Below are positions 35,642-45,422 of a DNA stretch of 64,000 nucleotides, piece after piece (position 1 is the stretch's first letter; each line of letters opens with the position of its first letter). This stretch comes from Rhodocyclales bacterium (lineage in GTDB: Bacteria; Pseudomonadota; Gammaproteobacteria; Burkholderiales; Rhodocyclaceae). A program made the translations under genes and the position numbers. The stretch covers positions 248,001-312,000 of the forward strand of contig JACRMV010000002.1 of NCBI GenBank assembly GCA_016235025.1. Direction: 5' to 3'. Under the pieces are notes generated by a model. The model ran no database searches. It was not told the origin of the DNA and worked only from the letters and a program-made list of their open reading frames with translations.

Positions 35642-36630
35642 GTGCCGACTCTTCCCATATCACCGTGCTGCTGGCCGAAGCGGTCGCAGCGCTGGCCATC
35701 AAGCCCGCTGGAATTTACGTCGATGCGACCTTCGGTCGTGGCGGCCACAGCCGGCGCATTCTGGAAGCGCTCGGCCCGGACGGACGGCTGGTTGCGCTGG
35801 ATCGCGATCCGGTGGCGATAGCGGCCGGACAGGCCACCGTCGATCCGCGTTTTACGCTGGTGCATGCGCATTTCAGCCGGATCGATGCCGTGCTGGACGA
35901 GTTGGGCATCGCGCAGGTGGATGGCGTGTTGCTGGATATTGGTGTGTCCTCGCCACAACTGGATACGCCCGAGCGGGGCATGAGTTTTCGTTTCGATGCG
36001 CCGCTGGATATGCGCATGGATACGACGCAGGGGGAGACCGCCGCCGGGTTCCTGGCGCGGGCAACGCAATCCGAAATAGAGAGGGTGGTTAAAGACTATG
36101 GCGAAGAACGGTTTGCTCATGCGATTGCAAAGGCGCTTGTGGCTGCTCGGAGCGAGCACGGTATTGGACGCACAAAGGAACTTGCCGCGCTCGTGGCGTC
36201 AGTCGTGCGTACACGCGAACCGGGCCAGCATCCGGCGACGCGCACCTTCCAGGCCCTCCGGATTCATGTCAACCGCGAGCTTGAGGAGCTGTCGCTAGCG
36301 CTTCCCCAATGTTTTGGGCGCTTGGCGCCTGGAGGACGGTTGGCCGTGATCAGTTTTCATTCACTCGAGGATCGCATTGTCAAGCGCTTCATGCGTGCGG
36401 GCGCCAGGCCGCCCGAGCCGCCCAAGGACATTCCGATTCGTGCCGCCGATCTGCCGGCGCCGACTTTGCGGCTGATTGGCAAGCCGGTGTTTCCGTCGGA
36501 CGCGGAAGTGAGCGCCAATCCGCGCTCGCGCAGCGCGGTGCTGCGGGTGGCCGAGAAGATGCCCGGCGCTTTGACCGCCGCTTTGGCCACGAAGGCGACT
36601 GCGAATATGGCTAAAAAGGCAGGTGGCTAG
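35638..36630 (+). CDS. rsmH: 16S rRNA (cytosine-1402-N4) methyltransferase
   Basis: 330 residues from GTG 35638 (GTGA overlap with mraZ). SAM-binding motif [16 protein letters not shown], then [12 protein letters not shown] and [16 protein letters not shown], and the C-terminal [12 protein letters not shown]. Methylates the ribosomal P site with RsmI. Around residue 273 a near-core dispersed repeat is read as LPAPTL, in the variable segment before the final conserved block. Confidence 0.96.
   Translation: MSADSSHITVLLAEAVAALAIKPAGIYVDATFGRGGHSRRILEALGPDGRLVALDRDPVAIAAGQATVDPRFTLVHAHFSRIDAVLDELGIAQVDGVLLDIGVSSPQLDTPERGMSFRFDAPLDMRMDTTQGETAAGFLARATQSEIERVVKDYGEERFAHAIAKALVAARSEHGIGRTKELAALVASVVRTREPGQHPATRTFQALRIHVNRELEELSLALPQCFGRLAPGGRLAVISFHSLEDRIVKRFMRAGARPPEPPKDIPIRAADLPAPTLRLIGKPVFPSDAEVSANPRSRSAVLRVAEKMPGALTAALATKATANMAKKAGG
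36453..36467 (-). repeat. Dispersed repeat copy inside rsmH
   Basis: GCCGGCGCCGACTTT: the core complement with one change (GGCGCC for AGCGCC). Read as PAPTL. Confidence 0.5.
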
Positions 36631-36903
36631 ATGGCCCGCCTCAATTTCATTCTGTTGCTGATTGTGGTGGCGTGCGCACTGGCGGTGGTGCGCGCCAATC
36701 ATGAAGCGCGAAAACTGTTCGTGGCGATGGAGGCCGAGCAAAAACGCATGCGCGCTTTGGATGTCGAGTGGGGCCAGTTGCAGCTTGAGCAAAGCACCTG
36801 GGCTGCCCATGTGCGGATCGAGAAACTGGCGCGTGAAAAGCTTGGCATGCATCCCCCTGTCGCCGGCCAGATCATCGCCGCTGATGCGGCGGTGACGCGA
36901 TGA
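36631..36903 (+). CDS. ftsL: Cell division protein FtsL
   Basis: 90 residues, starting immediately after the rsmH stop. One N-terminal helix (FILLLIVVACALAVV) is followed by a periplasmic coiled coil. Position between rsmH and ftsI, size and topology identify FtsL, the bitopic partner of FtsB and FtsQ in the divisome; primary sequence is weakly conserved in this family. Confidence 0.92.
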   Translation: MARLNFILLLIVVACALAVVRANHEARKLFVAMEAEQKRMRALDVEWGQLQLEQSTWAAHVRIEKLAREKLGMHPPVAGQIIAADAAVTR

Positions 36904-36931
36904 ACGGATATCCGGGTGCAACGGCGAGGCC

Positions 36932-38662
36932 ATGAAGTCGATCAAATTTTCCCGCAGCCCGCTGCTTTCACAGCGTCTGCCGTTGTGGCGGCAGCGTCTG
37001 GTGCTGGGTTTGCTGCTGGGCAGCTTCGTCGTCCTGGCGGGGCGCTCGCTTTACCTGCAGGGAATCGACAACGAATTTCTCGGCGACAAGGGGCGTGCGC
37101 GTTTCGAGCGGGTGATCGATATTGCCGCCACGCGCGGCCGCATCACCGATCGCAATGGCGATGTGCTGGCCGTGGCGACGCCGGTGCGCTCGATCTGGGC
37201 GATTCCCGAGGACGCGCAAATGAAGCCGGCGCAAACGCGCGCGCTGGCGCAGTTGTTGAGAATGGATGTGAGTGAAATCAATCGCAAGCTCGCTTCGGAG
37301 CGCGAGTTTGTCTATCTCAAACGCCAGCTGCCGCCGGACGTTGCTGATCAGGTGACAGCGCTGCGACTGCCGGGGATTCACCAGAAGGCCGAATATCGGC
37401 GCTATTACCCGTCGGGCGAGGTGACCGCGCACATGCTGGGGTTTACCGGCGTCGATGACACCGGGCAGGAAGGCATCGAGCTGACGCTTGAGTCGCAACT
37501 GGCGGGCAAGCCCGGTAGCCGACGGGTGATCAAGGATAGGCGCGGCAATGTGGTGGAAGATGTGGAAAGTGTGCATCCACCGGTCGAGGGGCGCGACATC
37601 ACGCTGGCACTGGATGCCAAGATCCAGTATCTCGCCTACACCTATCTGCGCCAGTCGATCATTGAAAACCGGGCCAAGGCAGGCAGTGCGGTGGTGCTCG
37701 ATGCGCGCAGCGGCGAAGTGCTGGCGCTGGTCAACCTGCCGACCTACAACCCGAACAATCGCGTCGGCCTTTCCGGCGCCCAGTTGCGCAATCGGGCGCT
37801 GACCGACAGCTTCGAGCCCGGGTCGACGATGAAGCCATTTGCCATCGGGCTGGCGCTGGAAAAAGGCAAGGTGCGCTTCGACACGCCGATTCAGACGGCG
37901 CCGGGCAAGCTCAGCATCGGTTCGGCGACGATCTCCGATGCCCATGTCAATGGCGTGTTGACCGTGGCGCAGGTGATCCAGAAATCATCGAATGTTGGCG
38001 CGGCAAAAATCGCAATGTCGCTGCCGGCGGAAGATATGTGGACGATGTTCGACAGCGCCGGTTTCGGTTCGCCGCTGAAACTCGGCTTCCCCGGCGAAGT
38101 GGGAGGCCGTCTGCGCCCGGCGAAGACCTGGAAACCGATTGAACAGGCCACCATGTCGTATGGCCATGGCATTTCGGTGACGCTGATCCAGCTGGCGCGC
38201 GCCTATCTGGCATTTGCGCGTGATGGCGATCTGCTGCCGCTTTCGCTGGTGCGTCTCGATGCGCCGACATCGCCGGGCAAACCACTGTTTTCGGCGCAGA
38301 CCGCACGCGAGGTACGGGCGATGCTGGAGATGGTGGTGCAGCCGGGCGGCACGGCGCCCAAGGCGCATGTGCCTGGCTATCGGGTCGCCGGCAAGACCGG
38401 CACCGCGCACAAGGTCGAAGGCGGAACCTATGCCAATAAATATGTGGCTTCGTTTGTCGGCTTCGCCCCGGTTTCCGATCCGCGCCTGGTGATTGCGGTG
38501 ATGGTCGATGAGCCCTCGAACGGCAAATACTACGGCGGTGAAGTCGCGGCGCCGGTGTTTGCGCAGATCATGGGCGGCGCGCTGCGCACGCTCGGCGTGC
38601 CTTCGGATGCGCCGCTCGAAGCGCTGCCGAAAGACATCGAGCCGGTACGGGAGGAAATGTGA
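36932..38662 (+). CDS. ftsI: Peptidoglycan D,D-transpeptidase FtsI (PBP3)
   Basis: 576 residues: membrane anchor (about 22-42), pedestal domain with RGRITDRNGDVLA, and transpeptidase domain. Active-site motifs: S298TMK, SSN (352-354) and K488TGT. Cross-links septal peptidoglycan with FtsW. Its stop overlaps the GTG start of murE. Confidence 0.97.
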   Translation: MKSIKFSRSPLLSQRLPLWRQRLVLGLLLGSFVVLAGRSLYLQGIDNEFLGDKGRARFERVIDIAATRGRITDRNGDVLAVATPVRSIWAIPEDAQMKPAQTRALAQLLRMDVSEINRKLASEREFVYLKRQLPPDVADQVTALRLPGIHQKAEYRRYYPSGEVTAHMLGFTGVDDTGQEGIELTLESQLAGKPGSRRVIKDRRGNVVEDVESVHPPVEGRDITLALDAKIQYLAYTYLRQSIIENRAKAGSAVVLDARSGEVLALVNLPTYNPNNRVGLSGAQLRNRALTDSFEPGSTMKPFAIGLALEKGKVRFDTPIQTAPGKLSIGSATISDAHVNGVLTVAQVIQKSSNVGAAKIAMSLPAEDMWTMFDSAGFGSPLKLGFPGEVGGRLRPAKTWKPIEQATMSYGHGISVTLIQLARAYLAFARDGDLLPLSLVRLDAPTSPGKPLFSAQTAREVRAMLEMVVQPGGTAPKAHVPGYRVAGKTGTAHKVEGGTYANKYVASFVGFAPVSDPRLVIAVMVDEPSNGKYYGGEVAAPVFAQIMGGALRTLGVPSDAPLEALPKDIEPVREEM

Positions 38663-40215
38663 GCACAGAGGCGAGTGTCGTGGCGCTGGATGCCGATCGG
38701 ATCTTGGCCGCGCTGGCAGCGCAGGGCATTGCCGTAGCTCGCCTGGCGAGCGACTCGCGCGTGGTGCGGCCGGGTGATGTGTTCCTCGCCTTGCCCGGTC
38801 ACCGGGCCGATGGCCGCAAGTTCATCGCCGACGCGGTGGCGCGCGGCGCGGCGGCGGTGATTTGCGAAGCGGATAAAAAAGTCGGCGCTGACAATACGGC
38901 GATCGATTGCGGAGTGCCTTGTATAAGCGTTGCTCATCTCGCGCCGTGTGTCGGCGAACTGGCGCATCGGGTCTATGGCCGGCCTTCGGAACAGCTCTGG
39001 CTCGCCGGAGTCACCGGCACCAACGGCAAGACTTCGGTGTCGCAATGGCTGGCGCAGGCGCTGACGGATCTCGGCCACCGTTGCGCGGTGGTCGGCACGC
39101 TGGGCAATGGTTTCCCCGGCGCCTTGCAGGAGACCGGCTTCACTACGCCGGATGCGCTGTCCCTGCATTCGGCGCTGGCCGGTTTCGTGGCCGGCGGCGC
39201 GGATTGCTGCACGATGGAGGTATCGTCGATCGGCCTGGATGAGCACCGCGTCAGCGGCGTTGCCTTCGATGTGGCGATACTGACCAATCTGACCCGCGAC
39301 CATCTCGATTATCACGGCACGATGCAAGCCTACGCGGCATCCAAGGCGCGCTTGTTCGAGATGCCTGGACTGACGGCGGCGGTACTCAACCTTGATGATC
39401 CGTTCGGCATGGCGCTGGCGGCAAGTCTCGAGGGCCGCGTGCACACGATCGGCTACACGCTGGAAAATCGGCAGGGGACAAATGAAGTTCTGTCCGCTGA
39501 AAATCTGCGGCTGACGGCTCATGGTTTGAGTTTTGAACTCAATGGCGTGCGCTTCGCCGCGCCGCTGGTGGGGCGTTTCAACGCCTCGAACCTGCTGGCG
39601 GTGATCGGTGCGCTGCGCGCCCGTGGCGAGACGCCGGCCGCGATGGCTGACGCGCTGGCGCAGCTGGCGCCGCCGCCGGGACGAATGCAGGCGCTGGGCG
39701 GGAGCGATGCGCCATTGGTGGTGGTCGATTACGCGCATACGCCGGATGCGCTGGAAAAGGCGCTCGGCGTGTTGCGTGAGGTGGCGAAGGTGCGTGGCGG
39801 CGCGCTGTGGTGCGTATTCGGTTGCGGCGGCGAGCGCGATCCGGGCAAGCGGCCGCTGATGGCGGCGGTGGCCGAACGGCTGGCCGATGCCGTGCTGGTG
39901 ACTTCCGACAATCCGCGTGGCGAAGCCCCGGCGGCGATCATCGACGACATTCTGCGCGGCATGCACACGGTGCCGGTGGTGATCGAGGATCGTGCGGCAG
40001 CGATTGCCCATGCAATTGCCCATGCCGGAAACAAGGACGTGATCCTGCTGGCCGGCAAGGGCCACGAACCGTATCAGGAAATCGCCGGCGTGCGTATTCC
40101 TTTCTCCGATAGCGACGCCGCAAAGTCGGCGCTGATGAACCAACTGGGCAGCAGGATGGCCGAGCAAGATACGCTCTCCTCGTCGCTGCGAATGACAGGA
40201 CGGCAAAAACAATGA
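38659..40215 (+). CDS. murE: UDP-MurNAc-tripeptide ligase, meso-DAP adding
   Basis: 518 residues from GTG 38659. Mur ligase P-loop GVTGTNGKTSV, carbamylated-Lys region, and DNPRGEAP, the DNPR motif that selects meso-diaminopimelate. Two dispersed repeats lie in the gene: one near residue 74 (KKVGADNTAI), in the variable N-terminal domain, and one near 489 (AKSALM). The last ~25 residues (QLGSRMAEQDTLSSSLRMTG and after) look like an added tail without family counterpart. Confidence 0.96.
   Translation: MSTEASVVALDADRILAALAAQGIAVARLASDSRVVRPGDVFLALPGHRADGRKFIADAVARGAAAVICEADKKVGADNTAIDCGVPCISVAHLAPCVGELAHRVYGRPSEQLWLAGVTGTNGKTSVSQWLAQALTDLGHRCAVVGTLGNGFPGALQETGFTTPDALSLHSALAGFVAGGADCCTMEVSSIGLDEHRVSGVAFDVAILTNLTRDHLDYHGTMQAYAASKARLFEMPGLTAAVLNLDDPFGMALAASLEGRVHTIGYTLENRQGTNEVLSAENLRLTAHGLSFELNGVRFAAPLVGRFNASNLLAVIGALRARGETPAAMADALAQLAPPPGRMQALGGSDAPLVVVDYAHTPDALEKALGVLREVAKVRGGALWCVFGCGGERDPGKRPLMAAVAERLADAVLVTSDNPRGEAPAAIIDDILRGMHTVPVVIEDRAAAIAHAIAHAGNKDVILLAGKGHEPYQEIAGVRIPFSDSDAAKSALMNQLGSRMAEQDTLSSSLRMTGRQKQ
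38875..38901 (+). repeat. Dispersed repeat copy in the 5' part of murE
   Basis: Exact core plus nearly complete second half: AAAAAAGTCGGCGCTG followed by ACAATACGGCG. Read as KKVGADNTA. Confidence 0.75.
40122..40139 (+). repeat. Dispersed repeat copy in the 3' part of murE
   Basis: Exact core AAAGTCGGCGCTG (40122-40134). Read in a different frame from the 5' copy, as KSAL. Confidence 0.7.
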
Positions 40216-41579
40216 AGCAGGATGTGATGATGACGCTCGACGAGGCCGCCCAATGCCTCGGCGCCACCCGCAGCGGGGAGGATTGCGGTTTTTCCGGGGT
40301 GACCACGGATTCGCGTGAATTGCAGAGCGGTGAGCTGTTCGTGGCCCTCAAGGGCGAACATTTCGACGGCCACGCGTATGTGCAGGAGGTGCTCGCACGC
40401 GGTGCGGCATGTGCGCTGGTGAGCCGTGAATTTGCCGCTGCCCAGCCCGCCTGGCCGCTTATTGCCGTAGGCGATACGCGCCTTGCGCTGGGCGCGCTGG
40501 CGGCGGCCTGGCGGCGCCGCTTCAAGCTGCCCCTGATCGGTGTCACCGGAAGTAATGGCAAGACCACGGTGAAGGAAATGTGCGCGGCGATCTTGCGTGC
40601 GGCCGGGCTCGAGGTGCTGGCTACGGCAGGCAATTTCAATAATGACATCGGCTTGCCGCTGACGCTGCTCAGGCTGCGCGAGAACCACGGCGCGGCGGTG
40701 ATCGAAATGGGCATGAACCATATCGGCGAGATCGATTACCTGACGCGTCTGGCGGCGCCCACGGTGGCCGTCATCAATAACGCCCAGCGCGCACATCTGG
40801 AGGGGCTGGGCTCGGTGCAGAATGTGGCGCTGGCCAAGGGTGAGATTTTTGAAGGTCTTGGTCGCGACGGCATTGCGGTGTTCAACGCCGACGACGCGCA
40901 GGCCGAGTTGTGGCACGAGCTGGCGGCTGAGCATATCGAGCTGACGTTCGGGCTTGATCGTGCAGCCGATGTGCATGGGGAATACGCCGCGCATGGACTG
41001 GGCGGCGAGCTGCGGCTGGCGACGCCGTGGGGCGAGGCAGAGGTGATGCTGGCCGTACCCGGTCGGCATAACGCGCGCAATGCCTGTGCTGCCGCTGCGG
41101 CGACGCTGGCGACCGGGGTTTCGCTGGAGGCCGTAGTGCAGGGACTGGCAGGTTTTACCGGGGTCAAAGGCCGTTTGCAGGGTTGTCGCGGACGTCACGG
41201 GGCTTGGGTGATCGACGACAGTTACAACGCCAACCCGGATTCGCTGCGGGCGGCGATCGATGTGCTGGCCACCTTGCCGGGCAAGCGCATTCTGGTGCTT
41301 GGCGATATGGGTGAGGCTGGCGAGGCGGCCGGCCAGTTCCACGACGAAATCGGCGGCTATGCCAAGAGCCACGGCATTGATCGCCTGTTCTGCCTGGGCG
41401 AGCTGTCCGTCGCTGCGGCGCGCAATTTCGGTGAGGGCGGCGTGCACTTCACGCATCTGCCGGAGCTGGTCCGCCATCTCGTGCCGGAAATGGATGAACA
41501 CACCGCGGTGCTGGTGAAGGGTTCGCGCTTCATGCACATGGAACGCGTGGTGAAGGCAGTTGCGGAGGAAGGCAAGTGA
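40212..41579 (+). CDS. murF: UDP-MurNAc-tripeptide:D-Ala-D-Ala ligase
   Basis: 455 residues; four-base overlap with murE (ATGA). P-loop GVTGSNGKTTVKEM, GNFNNDIGLPLTLL, EMGMNHIGEIDYL and the C-terminal DDSYNANPDS all present. Adds D-Ala-D-Ala to complete the stem pentapeptide. Confidence 0.97.
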   Translation: MKQDVMMTLDEAAQCLGATRSGEDCGFSGVTTDSRELQSGELFVALKGEHFDGHAYVQEVLARGAACALVSREFAAAQPAWPLIAVGDTRLALGALAAAWRRRFKLPLIGVTGSNGKTTVKEMCAAILRAAGLEVLATAGNFNNDIGLPLTLLRLRENHGAAVIEMGMNHIGEIDYLTRLAAPTVAVINNAQRAHLEGLGSVQNVALAKGEIFEGLGRDGIAVFNADDAQAELWHELAAEHIELTFGLDRAADVHGEYAAHGLGGELRLATPWGEAEVMLAVPGRHNARNACAAAAATLATGVSLEAVVQGLAGFTGVKGRLQGCRGRHGAWVIDDSYNANPDSLRAAIDVLATLPGKRILVLGDMGEAGEAAGQFHDEIGGYAKSHGIDRLFCLGELSVAAARNFGEGGVHFTHLPELVRHLVPEMDEHTAVLVKGSRFMHMERVVKAVAEEGK

Positions 41580-41591
41580 AAGGGGCCGCAT

Positions 41592-42761
41592 ATGCTGCTT
41601 GAGCTGGCGCGCTGGCTGGCGCAGGATTTTCGCGGCTTTGCCGTATTCAACTACATCACGCTGCGCGCGGTGCTGGCAACGATGACGGCGCTGTCGATCT
41701 CCTTCATTTTCGGCCCGGCGCTGATTCGCTGGCTGGCGGCGAAGAAAATCGGCCAGTCGGTACGCAGCGACGGCCCGCAAACACATTTGGTGAAGTCCGG
41801 CACGCCGACCATGGGCGGCGCGCTGATCCTGGTTTCGCTCGGTGTCGCGACGCTGCTGTGGGCGGATTTGGGCAATCGCTTCATCTGGATCGTGCTCATC
41901 GTCACCTTCGGCTTTGGCGCCGTGGGCTGGGTCGATGACTGGCGCAAGGTGGTGTATCGCAACCCGGATGGCCTCTCGGCGCGCGCCAAGTTTTTCTGGC
42001 AGTCGGTGATCGGCCTGGTGGCGGCGATCTACATCGCGTTCTCGATCTCGGCGCCGAACAACGAGAAGCTGGTGCAGTTGTTCCTGCACTGGGTCGGCAG
42101 CGGGTTCACGCTGGAGTTGCCGACGCGCGCCGACCTGATCGTGCCCTTCTTCAAGAATGTCAGTTATCCGCTGGGCATGTTCGGCTTCATCGTGCTGTCG
42201 TATCTGGTGATTGTCGGCAGCAGCAACGCGGTGAACCTGACCGATGGCCTCGACGGCCTGGCGATCATGCCGACGGTGATGGTCGGAGCGGCGCTGGGCA
42301 TTTTCACTTATGTCGCCGGCAATGCCGTGTTCGCCAAATACCTGTTGCTGCCGCATATTCCGGGTGCCGGCGAGCTGACGGTGTTCTGCGGCGCGCTGGC
42401 CGGGGCGGGGCTGGGGTTCCTCTGGTTCAACACCTATCCGGCCGAAGTTTTCATGGGTGATGTCGGCGCCTTGTCGCTGGGCGCCGCGCTGGGCGCCGTG
42501 GCCATCGTGGCGCGGCAGGAAATCGTGCTGTTCATCATGGGCGGCGTGTTCGTCGCCGAAACTTTCTCGGTGATGTTGCAGGTCTCCTGGTTCAAATACA
42601 CCAAGAAAAAGTACGGCGCCGGCCGCCGCATTCTGCGCATGGCGCCGCTGCATCACCATTTCGAGCAGACCGGCTGGAAGGAGACGCAGGTGGTGGTGCG
42701 GTTCTGGATCATCACCATCCTGCTGGTGCTGTTCGGGCTGGCGACGTTGAAGATACGATGA
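41592..42761 (+). CDS. mraY: Phospho-MurNAc-pentapeptide translocase MraY
   Basis: 389 residues, about ten membrane helices. Conserved motifs: [25 protein letters not shown] (catalytic Asp), [20 protein letters not shown] in two parts, and APLHHHFE. Makes lipid I at the inner membrane. The gene ends in an ATGA that opens a mini-frame leading to murD. Confidence 0.97.
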   Translation: MLLELARWLAQDFRGFAVFNYITLRAVLATMTALSISFIFGPALIRWLAAKKIGQSVRSDGPQTHLVKSGTPTMGGALILVSLGVATLLWADLGNRFIWIVLIVTFGFGAVGWVDDWRKVVYRNPDGLSARAKFFWQSVIGLVAAIYIAFSISAPNNEKLVQLFLHWVGSGFTLELPTRADLIVPFFKNVSYPLGMFGFIVLSYLVIVGSSNAVNLTDGLDGLAIMPTVMVGAALGIFTYVAGNAVFAKYLLLPHIPGAGELTVFCGALAGAGLGFLWFNTYPAEVFMGDVGALSLGAALGAVAIVARQEIVLFIMGGVFVAETFSVMLQVSWFKYTKKKYGAGRRILRMAPLHHHFEQTGWKETQVVVRFWIITILLVLFGLATLKIR

Positions 42762-42814
42762 ATACGAAAGTGGTTACCTCTACAGTGCACCTCTGCGGCG
42801 AGGTTTTCGCGTGA
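42758..42814 (+). CDS. 18-codon mini-ORF linking mraY and murD
   Basis: ATG 42758 overlaps the mraY stop (ATGA) and its own TGA (42812-42814) overlaps the murD GTG (42811). The predicted peptide is [18 protein letters not shown]. Both junctions have the form used for translational coupling elsewhere in this cluster, so ribosomes could pass from mraY to murD through it. The peptide has no recognised function and may serve only as a bridge. Confidence 0.4.
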   Translation: MNTKVVTSTVHLCGEVFA

Positions 42815-44265
42815 ACCTGAACGGCAAACAGGTTCTTGTTCTCGGCCTCGGCGAATCCGGGCTGGCCTCTGCGCGCTGGTGCGCGCATGCCGGTGCGCGG
42901 GTGCGGGTGGCCGACACGCGGGCGGCTCCGCCGGGTCTCGACGAGCTCAGGCGCCGTGTTGCCAGCGCCGACTTTCGCGGCGGCGAGTTCGACAAGTTGC
43001 TGCTGCTCGGCGTCGACCTGCTGGTGCTTTCACCCGGGCTCTCGGGCGGCCTGATGATCGTGTTTCACGCCCGCGCCGCCGGGATTCCGGTGGTGGGCGA
43101 GATCGAGCTGTTCGCCCAGGCATTGCGCGAGCTGAAACAGAATGTGCCGGTGCTGGCGATTACCGGCACCAACGGCAAGACCACCACTACCGCACTCACC
43201 GGTCATCTGCTGCGCGCCACGGGCAAGACGGTGGGCGTGGCGGGCAACATTTCACCGGCGGCGCTGGCGGCGTTGCTCGATGCGGTCGAAACGCATACCC
43301 TGCCGCAGGCCTGGGTGCTGGAGCTGTCGAGCTTCCAGCTGGAAACCACGGAAACGCTGAATCCTGCCGCGGCCACGGTGCTCAACGTCTCCGACGATCA
43401 TCTCGACCGTTATGTGGGTCTCGACGAATATGCCAGTGTCAAGGCCCGGATTTTCCAGGGCACGGGCGTCCAGGTGCTGAACCGGCAGGATGGGCGGGTA
43501 CGCCGCATGGCGCAGGCCGGTCGCCGGATCATCAGCTTCGGCCTCGATGCGCCGGGCAACGAGGAGGATTTCGGGGTGCGCCAACGCGCCGGCGAGCCGT
43601 GGCTGATGCAGGGCGGGCGCTTTTTGCTGCCTGCTGCCGAAGTGCCGTTGAGCGGCCTGCACAATATCGCCAATGCGCTGGCCGCGCTGGCCCTATGCAC
43701 CAGCCTGGGGTTCGCCGCCGAGACACTGCTGCCGGCGCTGCGTTCGTTCAAGGGGCTGCCGCACCGGGTCGAAAAAATCGCCGCATTCGATGACCTTACC
43801 TGGTACGACGATTCGAAAGGCACCAATGTCGGCGCTACGGTCGCGGCCCTGACCGGCATCGGCGGCCAGTTGAATAGCTGCAGTCCTGCTGCGGATCGCG
43901 AGGGCGGGCAGGAAGCAGGCGCCGGCGCCCAAGAAGAGCGCAAGATCATTCTGATTGCCGGCGGCGAAGGCAAGGGACAGGATTTTTACCCGCTGTCTGT
44001 TGCGGTGGCGCGCCATGCCCGTGCCGTCGTCCTGATCGGTCGCGATGCCTCCTTGATTGCGCAAGCCCTGGCCGATTCCGGGGTGCCGCTGGAGCGTGCC
44101 GCCGACATGGACGCTGCCGTGCGTCGCGCCCGCGCGCTGGCCCGGCCGGGCGATGCCGTGCTGCTTTCGCCGGCCTGCGCCAGCTTCGACATGTTTCGCA
44201 ATTACGAACACCGGGCGCAGGTGTTCGCCGCCGCCGTGCGCACCTTGCTGGGCGAAAACCAATGA
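42811..44265 (+). CDS. murD: UDP-MurNAc-L-alanine:D-glutamate ligase
   Basis: 484 residues from GTG 42811. N-terminal Rossmann domain ([16 protein letters not shown]), P-loop [25 protein letters not shown], and the C-terminal [15 protein letters not shown]. Two oddities: a dispersed repeat near residue 50 ([10 protein letters not shown]) in the variable N-domain, and an extra Gly/Ala/Glu-rich insertion (about 357-375, [19 protein letters not shown]) before [11 protein letters not shown], where most homologues run directly on. Confidence 0.95.
   Translation: MNLNGKQVLVLGLGESGLASARWCAHAGARVRVADTRAAPPGLDELRRRVASADFRGGEFDKLLLLGVDLLVLSPGLSGGLMIVFHARAAGIPVVGEIELFAQALRELKQNVPVLAITGTNGKTTTTALTGHLLRATGKTVGVAGNISPAALAALLDAVETHTLPQAWVLELSSFQLETTETLNPAAATVLNVSDDHLDRYVGLDEYASVKARIFQGTGVQVLNRQDGRVRRMAQAGRRIISFGLDAPGNEEDFGVRQRAGEPWLMQGGRFLLPAAEVPLSGLHNIANALAALALCTSLGFAAETLLPALRSFKGLPHRVEKIAAFDDLTWYDDSKGTNVGATVAALTGIGGQLNSCSPAADREGGQEAGAGAQEERKIILIAGGEGKGQDFYPLSVAVARHARAVVLIGRDASLIAQALADSGVPLERAADMDAAVRRARALARPGDAVLLSPACASFDMFRNYEHRAQVFAAAVRTLLGENQ
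42951..42975 (-). repeat. Dispersed repeat copy inside murD
   Basis: Exact core complement (42963-42975) preceded by GCGCCGTGTT, a close match to the second half of the consensus. Read as RRVASADF. Confidence 0.75.
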
Positions 44266-45422
44266 CAAGCTGGGCGCGACCGGCATCCCATACGCCGTCC
44301 GAGATCGACGCGTTGCTGCTGTGGTCGGCGCTCGGCCTGCTGTTGCTCGGGCTGGTCATGGTCTATTCATCGTCGATTGCAATGGCCGAGGGCAGCCGCT
44401 TTACCGGCAATCAGTCGTCCTACTTCCTGATTCGTCACAGCGTGTTTCTTGCCGTCGGCCTGGTGGTTGGCGTGATGGCTTTTCAAGTACCGCTCAAGCT
44501 TTGGCAGCAGATTGCACCCTGGCTGTTCCTGGCCGGATTCGTGCTCCTGCTGGTGGTGCTGGTGCCGCACATCGGACGCTCGGTGAACGGCGCTCAGCGC
44601 TGGATCGGCTTCGGCCCGGTCAATCTGCAACCTTCGGAACTGATGAAGCTCTTCGCCGTGCTCTACGCCGCCGACTACACCACGCGCAAGCTCGACGACA
44701 TGGCCAGCTTTCGGCGCGGCTTCGTGCCGATGGCGGTGGTGATGGTGCTGGTCGGCGCGCTGTTGCTGCGCGAGCCGGACTTCGGCGCCTTCGTCGTCAT
44801 CGTCGCCATTGCGATCGGCATCCTGTTCCTCGGCGGCATCAACGCGCGCCTGTTCAGCGTCCTGCTGCTGGTGATGGCGGTGGCGTTCGTGATCCTGATC
44901 TGGTCCTCGCCGTATCGCCGCGAACGCATCTTTGGCTTCATGGATCCATGGCAGGATGCTTTTGGCAAGGGCTATCAGCTTTCGCACGCGCTGATCGCCT
45001 TCGGCCGTGGCGAGTGGTTCGGTGTTGGTCTCGGGGCCAGCGTCGAGAAACTTTTTTACCTGCCCGAGGCGCATACCGATTTCCTGCTCGCTGTGATTGC
45101 CGAAGAGCTCGGTTTTGTCGGTGTCTGCGCCGTGATTGCATTGTTCGCCCTGCTGGTCGCACGCGCCTTCGCCGCCGGTCGCCAGGCGCTGGCGCTCGAT
45201 CGCGTGTATGGCGGCCTGGTCGCCCAGGGCATGGGCATCTGGTTCGGGGTGCAGGGCTTCATCAACATGGGCGTGAACATGGGCCTGCTGCCGACCAAGG
45301 GGCTGACCCTGCCGCTGATGAGTTTCGGCGGCTCGGGGATCGTCGCCAATTGCATGGCATTGGGCATTCTGCTGCGAGTCGATTATGAGAATCGCTGTCT
45401 GATGCGGGGGCAGCAGGTATGA
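44262..45422 (+). CDS. ftsW: Septal peptidoglycan polymerase FtsW
   Basis: 386 residues, ten helices of the SEDS family; four-base overlap with murD. Motifs include the extracytoplasmic loop segment [21 protein letters not shown] and the C-terminal [20 protein letters not shown] split over loop and helix. Polymerises lipid II at the septum with FtsI. Confidence 0.96.
   Translation: MTSWARPASHTPSEIDALLLWSALGLLLLGLVMVYSSSIAMAEGSRFTGNQSSYFLIRHSVFLAVGLVVGVMAFQVPLKLWQQIAPWLFLAGFVLLLVVLVPHIGRSVNGAQRWIGFGPVNLQPSELMKLFAVLYAADYTTRKLDDMASFRRGFVPMAVVMVLVGALLLREPDFGAFVVIVAIAIGILFLGGINARLFSVLLLVMAVAFVILIWSSPYRRERIFGFMDPWQDAFGKGYQLSHALIAFGRGEWFGVGLGASVEKLFYLPEAHTDFLLAVIAEELGFVGVCAVIALFALLVARAFAAGRQALALDRVYGGLVAQGMGIWFGVQGFINMGVNMGLLPTKGLTLPLMSFGGSGIVANCMALGILLRVDYENRCLMRGQQV

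Noticed and set aside
40074-42659. An 861-codon open frame on the minus strand across murE, murF and mraY
   Set aside because: It is antisense to three well-supported genes and has Arg/His/Gln-rich antisense composition.
43822-43846. AATGTCGGCGCTACGG in murD as another dispersed repeat copy
   Set aside because: It encodes NVGATVAAL, a family-wide MurD motif, so the resemblance needs no special explanation.
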